64,000 bases of DNA from Natronolimnobius baerhuensis (GTDB lineage: Archaea > Halobacteriota > Halobacteria > Halobacteriales > Natrialbaceae). Position 1 is the first letter of the stretch. Each line of letters begins with the position of its first letter. This document shows, piece by piece, positions 16,728-25,717 of the stretch. The stretch covers positions 434,001 to 498,000 of the forward strand of contig NZ_MWPH01000002.1 of assembly GCF_002177135.1 (NCBI RefSeq), written 5' to 3'. Both the position numbers and the translations under genes were made by a program. The notes under the pieces are model-generated. The model made no database searches and was not told the DNA's origin. It saw nothing but the letters and a program-made list of their open reading frames with translations.

Positions 16728-17837
16728 CTACCGGCGCAGAATTAGTTTCAACACGTCTTCGTCCTCGAGGACGTGGTCGGTCCCGACCTGCTGTTCGTCG
16801 TGGGTCGCACTCGGGCCGCTGACGCGGGCGAAGCGGAATCGCTCTTCCATCTCGCCGCCGAGTTTTTCGATGGCTTCGCCGATGGTCGTCCCCTGCTTGA
16901 CGACGAGTGGTTCCTCCCAGTCGACGCCACGTCCAGGTTTGTCCATGTAGACGCGAATCAGGCCGAGGTTGTCCCAGAGGCGGTCTTTCAGCACCTCAAG
17001 CCCCTTCTCTTTCTCGGCACTGATGAACGTCACTTCCTCGGGGTCTAAGTCGCGCTCGCGAAGTTTCTCGTCGACGGTTTCCTTGTAGTCGGGTTCGATG
17101 AGGTCGACCTTGTTGACACAGGTGATCGAGGGAATGTACTCGCGATTTTCCATGAGACCGTCGACCAGTCGGTCGATGGTGAGCGTCTCCTGTAAGTTGA
17201 GGTCGGCGTTGACGTAGCCGTGTTCGCGCAGGACGTCTTTGATCGTCTGCTCGTCGAGGTCCTGGTCCGTACTCGAGGTGATCTTGATTCCATCTTTGAT
17301 CTTCGGGCGCACGGTCACGCGCGGGGGTTCCTGATCGACGCGGATGTTGATGTCGTACAACTCCTCCTGAAGGCGGTCGTACTGCTCGATTTCGAACACC
17401 GAGAGCATGAAGATGATCAGGTCCGCGTTCCGGACAACCGCCAGCACCTGCTGACCGTCGCCACGTCCCGTCGCTGCGCCCTCGATGAGTCCTGGCACGT
17501 CAAGCATCTGGATGTTTGCGCCACGATGCTGGAGCATCCCCGGGTTCACATCCAACGTCGTAAACTCGTAGGAACCAGTCTCGCTTTCGGCGTTCGTCAT
17601 CGAGTTCAACAGCGATGACTTGCCGACGCTCGGAAAGCCAACCAACGCGACGGTCGCATCGCCGTGTTTTTCGACCGAGTAGCCCGTCCCGCCGCCCGCC
17701 GAACTCTGGTTCTGGAGTTTTTCCTTTTTCTCCGCCAGTTTCGACTTGAGACGGCCGATATGGGCCTCGGTCGACTTGTTATAGGGGGTGTTGGCGATTT
17801 CGTCCTCGATTGCTTCGATCTCGTCCTCGATCCCCAT
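16728..17837 (-). CDS. drg: DRG-family GTP-binding protein with TGS domain
   Basis: A 369-residue Obg-superfamily GTPase of the archaeal/eukaryotic DRG (Rbg) branch. N-terminal coiled segment (1-50), G1 GFPSVGKSS near 69-77, G3 DVPGLIEGA, G4 NKVD, G5 ISAE, and a C-terminal TGS domain from about residue 290 ending in KLILRR. DRG proteins act on ribosomes during translation stress. Full length. No operon partner. Confidence 0.96.
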   Translation of the reverse strand: MGIEDEIEAIEDEIANTPYNKSTEAHIGRLKSKLAEKKEKLQNQSSAGGGTGYSVEKHGDATVALVGFPSVGKSSLLNSMTNAESETGSYEFTTLDVNPGMLQHRGANIQMLDVPGLIEGAATGRGDGQQVLAVVRNADLIIFMLSVFEIEQYDRLQEELYDINIRVDQEPPRVTVRPKIKDGIKITSSTDQDLDEQTIKDVLREHGYVNADLNLQETLTIDRLVDGLMENREYIPSITCVNKVDLIEPDYKETVDEKLRERDLDPEEVTFISAEKEKGLEVLKDRLWDNLGLIRVYMDKPGRGVDWEEPLVVKQGTTIGEAIEKLGGEMEERFRFARVSGPSATHDEQQVGTDHVLEDEDVLKLILRR

Positions 17838-18053
17838 TTGTCTCTATGCAACCGCCCGCGCCGAAAAACACTTTCCATGCGCGTCGTCTAATTTGCCGTC
17901 AGGTCATCGCTGACAGAGCCGCGACATGCGGCTTCTCGTTCCGTGACCTGATCTGCTCTTCTACCTGCTCTCGAGCGCCCACAGACGAACATTACCAATC
18001 CAAATATACTTCGACACGCATAAACGCGGGGCGGGTAAAACTCGGGCCGTACG

Positions 18054-18257
18054 ATGCCCGATTCGGCACAATTGCGCGATAGCACACAGATCGTGATCGC
18101 TCGAGACGCCCTTTCCGGCCTCGAGTCCCAACTCGACGACGAGTTTACGGTCTCGATTTTCGACGAAGCAGACGACTACTGCCGGATTATCGGAAGCCCC
18201 ATCGAGATCAAAGCGGCGAGCGATTTTCTCGTTCGCCGTGGCGTCAGTGTGTCGTGA
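18054..18257 (+). CDS. Small conserved haloarchaeal protein (possibly VNG_1110C family)
   Basis: 67 residues, soluble and acidic, with the pattern TQIVIARDAL and CRIIGSPIEIKAASDFLVRRGVSVS. I recall a haloarchaeal family of this size under the name VNG_1110C, but the link is from memory. A TATA-like CATAAACG lies about 30 bp before the ATG, so it is expressed as a leaderless transcript. Function unknown. Confidence 0.7.
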   Translation: MPDSAQLRDSTQIVIARDALSGLESQLDDEFTVSIFDEADDYCRIIGSPIEIKAASDFLVRRGVSVS

Positions 18258-18394
18258 GTACAGGCCGGGCGAGCACGTCTATCAGAATTCGTATAAAATT
18301 TACTGAGCGAACTGACCGCTCGATCCCACAGCTTCCTCTCCCGTGATACGGGATACCATCACGGACTTTCTGACTCGGAAATCTCATTTGAACG

Positions 18395-18421
18395 TTTATA
18401 AGTCATGGCTGTGAACAGGAG
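18395..18421 (+). promoter_or_regulatory. Promoter and start region of surface glycoprotein gene
   Basis: TTTATAA at 18395-18401 is 29 bp before the ATG at 18427, which predicts a nearly leaderless transcript. An AGGAG at 18417-18421 lies 5 bp before the ATG, so a Shine-Dalgarno start from a longer transcript is also possible. A CCGTGAT/ATCACGG inverted repeat lies upstream at about 18342-18366. Confidence 0.5.
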
Positions 18422-18426
18422 AGTAC

Positions 18427-20439
18427 ATGTCAACAGGGAAGGGACGCAGCCGTTCGCCGGCTACCCGCAACCGTTCAGTGACAGCAATCGCACTCGCTGC
18501 GCTTGTTGCACTGTCGATGGTTGCGATGGCCGCCACAGGAGGAATCGTCGCAGCAGACCAACAGACACAGACAGATACAGACGTCCAGGCATACGACGAC
18601 CTCGAGGACGCCTCGATCTTCGGTGCCGCAGACGAAGTCTATCTGCAAGACAACGGAAGCGGCGTCCTCGTCTACGAGGACGATAATGACGACATCTCCG
18701 AGTTCCAACTCGGTGCAGACGTGAGCGAGGGCCTCGCACACGTCCTCATCGCCGGCGATGCCGAAGGCGACGAGGACATCGAAGGCGAGTTCAGCGCCGC
18801 ACTCGAGGACGACCTCTTCACGGCCGGTGGCGCACTCGCAATGGAACAGCCACCGGAACTCGAGGACCTCGACGTTGAAATCGTCGGTGAGCAGACTGCA
18901 GACACGAACGAGTTCAGCGCGGATATCTACGCGCTGATCGGTGATGGCGACGACGCAAACGACATCGAACAGGCATCGTTCGAGCCGAACGCACAGCAAC
19001 AGGCTCCATCGCTGTTCGAATCCGCGAGTACGTCCGGTGAAGTAGACGTAACCGCAGACACGTTCACAACCTCCGGTAACGTCGTCGTCGACTTCGGCGA
19101 GGCTATGTTCGACGACACGCCAGAAGAGACGTTTGCGTTCGAACTCAGCGATACCGCAGACGGCTACGAACTCTCCGTTACCGAAGAGGAGACCGTCACA
19201 GACACATTCTCGACGAACCCCGACGACTGGAAGACTGAAGCAGACGCCAAGGCCGCACTCGAGGCCGAATACGCTGGCCTCGCAGACGAACTCGGCGGCG
19301 AGGCAACTGTTGAGATCCACCACCACGACTTCGAGGAGATCGACGACTTCACCGACTGGAAGGAACTCGAGTACACGATCACCTACGAAGGCATCGACGA
19401 GGGCCTCGAGACCACATTCGCCGAGGAACTCGCAGACGATCCTGCCGCAGACATCTCACAGGAAGACGCCGAAGAGATCGCCGCCCAGATCACCGAACTC
19501 GAGATCGAGACAATCGCGTTCAACATGACCTCGAGTGCCGAGGAGATCGAAGCCACCTGGGACGTCGAGATCAGTGAGTACGCGAGCGTCTTCGAGGCGT
19601 TCGTCGAACTCAGCGAGGCAACCGTCGACGATGAGGACCTCTTCGATGAGGAACTCGAGGAGTTCGACACCATGCTTGAGGCTCAGCAGGCCGCAGACCT
19701 CCGAACCACGTTCGAGTGGGACGGCGAAGTCGCGTTCACCGACGAGGACCAGATCGAGATCATCTTCGAAGCCGAAAGCGACACGGAGAACTACGAAGCG
19801 TACACGGACGAACTCGCCGACCGCGGCGTTGATGTCGGTGACGAAGAAGTGATCTTCGAGTTCACCGCGACAACCAATGACGGCGAGATCGAGATCGACG
19901 GTGAGGTCGAAGTCGGCATGGACGACCTCGCAGAGACCGTCCTGACCTCGATTGCCCAGGAGTTCCAGCACGAATCCGATGAACTGGGTAGTTTCGCCTC
20001 GACGCTCGAGAACGCAGATCTCGAGATCGCAAAGGTCGATGCGGACTTCGACAGCGAAACCGTCACGTTCGAAGCGGGAGCGAAGTTCGACAGCACGGAG
20101 TCACTCGTCGAGAGTGGCCTGTTCGGTGACGATATCGTCTTGACACAGATCGCCGGAACCGAAGAGGATGACGGCGTTGCAACCTACGTCTACCTCCAGA
20201 ACACTGAGGGCGAAGAGCTCTTGGCGGACGACCTCAGCGAGCACGGACTCGTCGACGACGAGACAACCGTCTACGACCCCGGCGAGGGTGACCGCGAGTT
20301 CGCCGAGATGGACACCGACGCGGCCGCAGCCTACCTCGGTGTTGACCTCGATGGCGACAGCATCCCCGGATTCGGCCCTGTTGTCGTCTTTGCTGGCATG
20401 GGCGCAGCGCTCGTGTTGTTCCTCAGCCGCCGCAACTGA
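18427..20439 (+). CDS. Exported surface glycoprotein with PGF-CTERM anchor
   Basis: A 670-residue, extremely acidic secreted protein. Residues 1-43 are a signal peptide (Arg-rich start, helix ALAALVALSMVAMAA, cleavage near IVAADQ). The C-terminus ends with PGFGPVVVFAG, a hydrophobic run and SRRN: the PGF-CTERM signal cut and lipid-linked by archaeosortase ArtA. N-glycosylation sequons such as NMT are present. The body has no repeat obvious by eye and is Glu/Asp/Ala-rich. It is probably a cell-surface or S-layer-associated protein; ligand unknown. Preceded by its own promoter. Confidence 0.88.
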   Translation: MSTGKGRSRSPATRNRSVTAIALAALVALSMVAMAATGGIVAADQQTQTDTDVQAYDDLEDASIFGAADEVYLQDNGSGVLVYEDDNDDISEFQLGADVSEGLAHVLIAGDAEGDEDIEGEFSAALEDDLFTAGGALAMEQPPELEDLDVEIVGEQTADTNEFSADIYALIGDGDDANDIEQASFEPNAQQQAPSLFESASTSGEVDVTADTFTTSGNVVVDFGEAMFDDTPEETFAFELSDTADGYELSVTEEETVTDTFSTNPDDWKTEADAKAALEAEYAGLADELGGEATVEIHHHDFEEIDDFTDWKELEYTITYEGIDEGLETTFAEELADDPAADISQEDAEEIAAQITELEIETIAFNMTSSAEEIEATWDVEISEYASVFEAFVELSEATVDDEDLFDEELEEFDTMLEAQQAADLRTTFEWDGEVAFTDEDQIEIIFEAESDTENYEAYTDELADRGVDVGDEEVIFEFTATTNDGEIEIDGEVEVGMDDLAETVLTSIAQEFQHESDELGSFASTLENADLEIAKVDADFDSETVTFEAGAKFDSTESLVESGLFGDDIVLTQIAGTEEDDGVATYVYLQNTEGEELLADDLSEHGLVDDETTVYDPGEGDREFAEMDTDAAAAYLGVDLDGDSIPGFGPVVVFAGMGAALVLFLSRRN

Positions 20440-20485
20440 GTCACTAACTCCTGCCGATTATTTTTGCGCACCCCACCGTCGTGAG

Positions 20486-21814
20486 CTATCGCTCCGGATG
20501 TGTCGGCCCGTCAAACCCGCCACGAACCAGCGGTTTAGCGATGTGACGTCGCGCACACGGCGGGACCTCGTACCAGCCCACGTCGAGGGTGCGCTCGAGT
20601 GGGACCTCGCGTTTGCCTGGCGCAGTCGTCCCACAGTCACGACAGCGATACCCCTGATTTCGGCCGGCGCTTTTCATCGTGCGCTCGCAGTCCGGACACA
20701 ACGGCGTCACGCGTTCAGTGTCGATGAGGTCGCGAACGGCAAACTTCTCGAGTTTGAGCGTTCCCGTCGACACTTCGCCACAGGCGGTGAGGCGGTCGCC
20801 GACGCGCAGCGCGCGGACGTGGTCACGAAAGCGCTTGGTCGGCTCGAACGCGGCACACTCGAGGCGGGAACGGTCATCTCCGGTGTCGGCCCCAGCAGTA
20901 GTAGCAGTATCCTCGCCGTCGACAACATCCTCGAGCGTGACGAAGACGTGTCCACCGCGTCGCGTCTCTGGTTCGGTGGCGACGCGACCCTCGAGTCGGT
21001 ACGCGTACCCGTCCTGTGCTGTGTCAAGAGACTCGTCTCGAGCGTCCCGAAGGTGGGCGTCTGTTCCCTGATTGGTCACGAATAGCTGGCTCGAGGCGAC
21101 GGGTTCGCTCTCGATGTGCTCGGCGACGGTCCGGACGGCCTCGGCGTCGTCACCGCGGATGCCGTGGAGGATTGGACCGGGTGTGTGTGGCACGCAGACG
21201 GGATCGTACTCGCTGCGGTCGACCGTATCCCAGACGGTTGGATACGCCGACTCGGCTGCGGTGAAGACGCTCTCGGTGTCGACCTCACGAGGTGTCCCCC
21301 AGCGCTCGGGTTCGCGATAGGAGATGTGTTCATAGGTCCACTCAGAACGTGCGTTCCACGCACCGATGGCAGCCAGTGCACCGATTCGCCCACGGCCGTC
21401 ACCAACGTGCCACGTTTGGTAGTCGTGGCGTGTACACAACTCGCGGGCGTCCGCGATCTCGAGGTGGTCACGGATCGCGTCGGTGGTGAACGCGGCGATT
21501 TCATCGGGGACGGCGTCGGGGTCGTCGCCGGTGACAACGAGTCCGGGATGGGTACGCTCGTCGGCAGTTTCGGCGAGGTCGCTGAGGTGCTCGCGCGCGA
21601 GGTTGAACGCGACTGCGGGCGAGGCATCGGTGTGAATCGCCAGCGCGGCGTTCCCCCGTGTCTTGTACTCGACAGCGGGATTGAGCCGAACGAGAAGCAG
21701 TCGCGAGACGGAAGCACCCTCACGTTGTAACGCTCGAGCGATGGTGGCGGCGACGTAGGTCGTACACATCCCGCGCTCGCGGGAATCGGTATCGTCGAGT
21801 CCGACGACGGTCAT
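20486..21814 (-). CDS. tiaS: tRNA(Ile2) 2-agmatinylcytidine synthetase TiaS
   Basis: A 442-residue enzyme that modifies C34 of tRNA-Ile(CAU) with agmatine so that it reads AUA. Visible: N-terminal GLDDTDS catalytic/ATP motif, a middle domain with YKTRGNAALA, GRIGALAAIGAW, an OB-fold region (YRLEGRVATEPETRRGGHVFVTL), and a C-terminal zinc ribbon CPDCERTMKSAG..CRDCGTT. Length agrees with the family. Essential archaeal gene. Convergent with the surface glycoprotein. Confidence 0.96.
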   Translation of the reverse strand: MTVVGLDDTDSRERGMCTTYVAATIARALQREGASVSRLLLVRLNPAVEYKTRGNAALAIHTDASPAVAFNLAREHLSDLAETADERTHPGLVVTGDDPDAVPDEIAAFTTDAIRDHLEIADARELCTRHDYQTWHVGDGRGRIGALAAIGAWNARSEWTYEHISYREPERWGTPREVDTESVFTAAESAYPTVWDTVDRSEYDPVCVPHTPGPILHGIRGDDAEAVRTVAEHIESEPVASSQLFVTNQGTDAHLRDARDESLDTAQDGYAYRLEGRVATEPETRRGGHVFVTLEDVVDGEDTATTAGADTGDDRSRLECAAFEPTKRFRDHVRALRVGDRLTACGEVSTGTLKLEKFAVRDLIDTERVTPLCPDCERTMKSAGRNQGYRCRDCGTTAPGKREVPLERTLDVGWYEVPPCARRHIAKPLVRGGFDGPTHPER

Positions 21815-21988
21815 TATCGCCGATTAGGCGAGCACGGAGTAACGCCTTTCGGGACGCCAGCCAACAGACAGAGCAGGCATATGCGTGATCTACTGCCATA
21901 GCAAGAGCAGACCCTATATAACTATACTGCCAGTACGCATTCGAACCGCGTCACGGCAGGGAGGTCTCGGGAAAACTCTTTTATAGCA

Positions 21989-22003
21989 GGAATAGCTTAT
22001 TCC
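21989..22003. promoter_or_regulatory. Putative self-operator GGAATA-GCT-TATTCC
   Basis: A perfect 6+3+6 inverted repeat lies between the TATA box (CTTTTATA, about 21977-21984) and the ATG at 22009 of an HTH regulator. A dimer bound here would cover the transcription start, so autorepression is likely. Symmetry and place are seen; the binding protein is inferred. Confidence 0.55.
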
Positions 22004-22008
22004 CCTCT

Positions 22009-22977
22009 ATGTCTCGTTCCGCACTGGTCGGCAACGTCACCGCGATGCTCGAGGACGCGGGATTTGTGGTCAGCGACCGGTGTGCGATTCGACCGAAGAG
22101 CTTCGATATCGCCGCCCGTCGCGGCCAAGACCTGGTCCTCGTGAAGATTCTGGGTAACATCGACGCCTTCAACCAAGCGACCGGCCACGAGATGCGCCGC
22201 CTTGGGACCTACCTTGAGGCGACGCCGCTGGTGATCGGCCTGCGCAGTCGTGATGAGGATCTGAAACCGGATGTCGTGTACTTCCGCCACGGTGTCCCGG
22301 TCTTCAGTCCAGATACGGCGTACAACCTCTTTATCGAGGACGTGCCGCCCTTGATCTATGCGGCACCTGGCGGGCTTTACGTTAACATCGACGGCGACTT
22401 GCTCGCCGACGAACGCGAGGGTCGCGACTGGAGTCTCGGCCAACTCGCGAACGAACTCGGCGTCTCCCGCCGGACGGTCTCGAAGTACGAGGATGGCATG
22501 AACGCTTCCGTCGAGATTGCGATGGCGCTGCAGGAACTGTTCGACGCGCCACTGACCAGTCCAGTCGATGTCCTCGATGGCGCAGAGGAAGTCCACGAAA
22601 CCGACGCGATGCCCGAGGACCCCGAGGCAGATCCCGACGACGAACGCGTCGTCGCGGTCCTTACGCGCGCCGGCTACAAGGTCCATCCGACTGCTCGCTC
22701 ACCGTTCAAAGCCGTGAGTCGCGAGGAAGACGACGACGAAGACGTCGTTCTGACTGGCCACTCGAAGTTCACCAAAGCCGCCGAAAAACGCGCCCGAATC
22801 ATGAGTTCGATTGGCCACGTCACGCATACGCGCTCGGTCTACGTCGTCGATCAGGCCAAACAGGAGTCCGTCGACGGCACCGCACTTGTCGAACGCGGTG
22901 AACTGGACGAACTCCACGACGCTGCGGAACTCCGAAAAGTGATTCGCGAACGCGCCGAGCACGAAGAAGCCGCCTGA
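22009..22977 (+). CDS. Archaeal HTH-type transcriptional regulator
   Basis: A 322-residue protein of a conserved archaeal family annotated as putative HTH-type transcriptional regulator (MTH_967-like). The N-terminal 110 residues ([18 protein letters not shown]) resemble a nuclease-like sensory domain. A Cro/C1-type helix-turn-helix follows at about 141-170 ([21 protein letters not shown]), and a C-terminal domain resembles the N-terminal one ([20 protein letters not shown]). Found almost universally in haloarchaea. The promoter carries a palindrome that fits self-control. Confidence 0.88.
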   Translation: MSRSALVGNVTAMLEDAGFVVSDRCAIRPKSFDIAARRGQDLVLVKILGNIDAFNQATGHEMRRLGTYLEATPLVIGLRSRDEDLKPDVVYFRHGVPVFSPDTAYNLFIEDVPPLIYAAPGGLYVNIDGDLLADEREGRDWSLGQLANELGVSRRTVSKYEDGMNASVEIAMALQELFDAPLTSPVDVLDGAEEVHETDAMPEDPEADPDDERVVAVLTRAGYKVHPTARSPFKAVSREEDDDEDVVLTGHSKFTKAAEKRARIMSSIGHVTHTRSVYVVDQAKQESVDGTALVERGELDELHDAAELRKVIRERAEHEEAA

Positions 22978-23019
22978 TCGCGGTTTCGTGCTCACTGTGT
23001 CTGCTGTTTTCAGAACCGA

Positions 23020-23265
23020 TCAGGCGTACGTCTCCTCGAGATAGGCCACGATATCGTCGCTTTCGTGCATGCCGTCGACATCGTGTGCCTCGTCGATGAT
23101 GACGGGGACGCCGGTCTGACCGCTGACGCGCTCGACTTCGGTTCGGTCGCCGTGAGAGCGTGGCACCTCGATCACGTCGTACTCGAGCTCGAGGTCGTCG
23201 AGTTTCGAGCGGACTTTTGCGCAGTACGGACAGCCGGGCAGTTCGTACATCGTGATGTCGGCCAT
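23020..23265 (-). CDS. Glutaredoxin-like protein
   Basis: 81 residues with the thioredoxin fold: MYELPGCPYCAKVRSKL holds the redox CPYC near residues 12-15, TGVPVIID is the cis-proline loop, and MHESDDIVAYLEETY the last helix. It reduces disulfides, in haloarchaea probably with gamma-glutamylcysteine rather than glutathione. Single gene. Confidence 0.92.
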   Translation of the reverse strand: MADITMYELPGCPYCAKVRSKLDDLELEYDVIEVPRSHGDRTEVERVSGQTGVPVIIDEAHDVDGMHESDDIVAYLEETYA

Positions 23266-23341
23266 GCGTCTCCGTACGGGATTGTGTGGGAAGAGGTCAC
23301 CGGTCGGCTACCCGGTTGCCACAAAATATTGTTCAGCAGTC

Positions 23342-24799
23342 TCAGAACGTGATGGTGCCTGCTTCAATCGCAAAGTACACGGCGAAGTACGCGATGAACG
23401 CGATTGCCAGCGTCCACTGTCCAAGCGAGACGTCGCGAGCGTCGCCAACGGCTGTCTTAATCAGCGGGTAGCTGATAATCCCGGCTGCGATTCCGTTCGC
23501 GATAGAGGCCGTCAGCGGCATAATGGTGATCGTCAGCCCACTCGAGATGAGCCAGACGGGGTCGTTCCAGTCGATGTCAGCGACGCCTTGCAGCATGATG
23601 ATTCCGACGACAACCAGCGCGAGGTAGGTCGCATACTGCGGAATCGCAGTCATCAGCGGGACCGTGAACAACGCGAGGAGGAAGAAGGCACCGACGACGA
23701 GTGCGGTAAAGCCGGTTCGGCCGCCCTCTTCGATCCCAGTCGAAGATTCGATATAGGTCGTGACTGTCGACGTTCCAATCATCGATCCGAACGTCGTCCC
23801 GACTGCATCGGCCATGAGCGGTTTCTCGATTTCGGGAAGGTTCCCGTCTTCGTCGAGGAAGCCGCCAAACTGTGAGACACCGATCAGCGTTCCGGCAGTG
23901 TCGAAGAAGTCGACGAAGAAGAACGTAAACACGACCAGAACGAACACGAGTGGCTCTTCTGGGATCATGCTGAGGCCGTCAACAAAGCCCCAAAACAGCG
24001 GTGTGAAGTCGTACTGCACCGATGTGAGCATCGAAACGATCCCGTCGTTCGTGATATCATCGTAGGCTCCCTCTGGCGTGAGCACATCGGGTTGGACGAT
24101 CCCAAGCAGCGTGATTGCCCAGCCCGCAATCGCGGTCGTCACGATACCGATGATGATCGACCCTTTGATGCCGCGGGCATACAGGAAAAAGGTCAATCCG
24201 AGTCCGATCACGGAAAGCGCGGCGACCGGGCTTTGGATGGCGTTTCCGAGTTCAATAAGCGTTCCAGAGGGAAGACCATCGGCGTCAACGTACGGGACGA
24301 CGAGGTCTAACTCCTGCAGGCCGAGAAAGAGCAGGAAAATACCGATACCGGCCCCGACCGCGAACTTCACGGGTTCGGGAAACAGTTCGATAATGTACTT
24401 ACGCGCACCCACTGCGGTAAGAGCCATGAAAATGATCCCTTCAACGAATACTGCCGCGAGTGCGAGTTCCCACGGGACGCCCAGGACGATCACCACGGTG
24501 TACGTGAAGAATGCGTTCAGCCCCATCCCCGGTGCGAGTCCGAACGGACGTTTGGCGTAAAACGCCATCACGGCGGTCGCGACGATTGAGGAAAGAATCG
24601 TGACGACCGCGAGCATCTGGAAGACCTCGGTCTGGTCGTAGCCCTCGATAACGATTGCATCACTCAGAATCGCCGGGTTGACGACGATGATGTACGCCAT
24701 TGCGAGAAACGTCGTAACCCCCGCAAGCGTTTCGGTACGGTAGTCAGTGTCGTGGTCGCTGAAGTTGAAGTAGTCAGCGAGTCTCTCAGCTGCCCCCAT
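23342..24799 (-). CDS. NCS2 family purine permease (AzgA-type)
   Basis: A 485-residue transporter with about 13 helices. N-terminal RTETLAGVTTFLAMAYIIVVNPAILS and the middle GTSTVTTYIESSTGIEEGGRTG are signatures of the AzgA/GhxP branch of nucleobase-cation symporters, which import adenine, guanine or hypoxanthine with H+. Full length. A TATA-like CTTTAACTA lies about 30 bp before its ATG. The 194-bp divergent spacer to trkA is AT-rich with ATATAT runs. Confidence 0.93.
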   Translation of the reverse strand: MGAAERLADYFNFSDHDTDYRTETLAGVTTFLAMAYIIVVNPAILSDAIVIEGYDQTEVFQMLAVVTILSSIVATAVMAFYAKRPFGLAPGMGLNAFFTYTVVIVLGVPWELALAAVFVEGIIFMALTAVGARKYIIELFPEPVKFAVGAGIGIFLLFLGLQELDLVVPYVDADGLPSGTLIELGNAIQSPVAALSVIGLGLTFFLYARGIKGSIIIGIVTTAIAGWAITLLGIVQPDVLTPEGAYDDITNDGIVSMLTSVQYDFTPLFWGFVDGLSMIPEEPLVFVLVVFTFFFVDFFDTAGTLIGVSQFGGFLDEDGNLPEIEKPLMADAVGTTFGSMIGTSTVTTYIESSTGIEEGGRTGFTALVVGAFFLLALFTVPLMTAIPQYATYLALVVVGIIMLQGVADIDWNDPVWLISSGLTITIMPLTASIANGIAAGIISYPLIKTAVGDARDVSLGQWTLAIAFIAYFAVYFAIEAGTITF

Positions 24800-24993
24800 G
24801 TTGGATGGTCAGGCATAGATACAGCGATTAGTTAAAGGTTCTCGTCTGCGACCGCGTAGAAGTATACATATATATGGATATGTGATGTTGATTTATCACG
24901 TCTGAACACTCTTACTGTCAGTAATATATACACGATCTGCTCACTGATCGACGGGACCAACGTATTTTACCTCGGAGCACGTCTCATATTACC

Positions 24994-25656
24994 ATGCGAC
25001 TTGTCATCGTGGGATACGGCCGGGTCGGCTCGAGAACGGCGCGGATTCTTGTCGAGGAGGGCCACGAGGTCGTCGTCGTCGACAACGACACAGACCGCAT
25101 CGACCGGGCGACAGACGACGGGTTCGAGACAGTACACGGAAACGGCGCTGACGAAGCAACGCTGCTCGAGGCGGGTATCGAGAGCGCTGATGCGGTCGGC
25201 GCGTTCACGCCGGATCTCAACACGAACTTCGCGGCCTGCATGGTCGGCAATCATCACGACTGTCGGACCGCGCTTCGGATCGACGAGGACTACCGCGAGG
25301 ACATTTACCGAAAGTACGCCGACGAGGTCGACGAAATCATCTACCCCGAGCGACTGGGCGCAGCGGGGGCAAAAACGGCGATGCTCGGCGGGGACTTCAA
25401 CGTCGTTGCCGACCTCGCGACGAACTTGCAACTGACCGTCATCGAAATTCAGGACGGCTCGCCTGCCATTGGAAAGCGTGTCAGCGACCTCGAGTTGCCG
25501 TCGTCTGCGCGGCTCTACGCGCATGGCCGCGAACGTGAGTCGCTGACGATTCCGCTGCCGGGGACCGAACTCGAGGTCGGTGATGAGGTGGCACTCATTA
25601 CTGAAACAGATCGCGTTGACGACCTGCACTCGGCGCTGTTACCGGCAACTGGCTGA
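24994..25656 (+). CDS. trkA: TrkA-type potassium channel regulator
   Basis: A 220-residue KTN/RCK protein. The NAD-binding Rossmann motif GYGRVG is at residues 7-12 with the following acidic VVVDND near 27-32. A TrkA-C domain follows from about 135 (PAIGKRVSDLELP to EVGDEVALI). Such proteins gate TrkH-type K+ uptake, central to haloarchaeal osmotic balance. No trkH is nearby in this window. The stop codon is followed within 9 bp by the end hairpin of the tnpB element. Confidence 0.93.
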   Translation: MRLVIVGYGRVGSRTARILVEEGHEVVVVDNDTDRIDRATDDGFETVHGNGADEATLLEAGIESADAVGAFTPDLNTNFAACMVGNHHDCRTALRIDEDYREDIYRKYADEVDEIIYPERLGAAGAKTAMLGGDFNVVADLATNLQLTVIEIQDGSPAIGKRVSDLELPSSARLYAHGRERESLTIPLPGTELEVGDEVALITETDRVDDLHSALLPATG

Positions 25657-25664
25657 GGTCAACT

Positions 25665-25688
25665 GCCCCGCGCACGGTGGCGCGGGGC
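25665..25688. repeat. Right-end hairpin of the tnpB element
   Basis: Perfect 9-bp stem GCCCCGCGC/GCGCGGGGC with loop ACGGTG. In TnpB systems the RNA made from the tnpB 3' end through this hairpin serves as scaffold of the guide RNA, and the guide is copied from the flank just beyond, here the antisense of the trkA 3' end. Confidence 0.7.
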
Positions 25689-25717
25689 TTGTCAGTGAAC
25701 TCGGCCTCTGCCGACGG

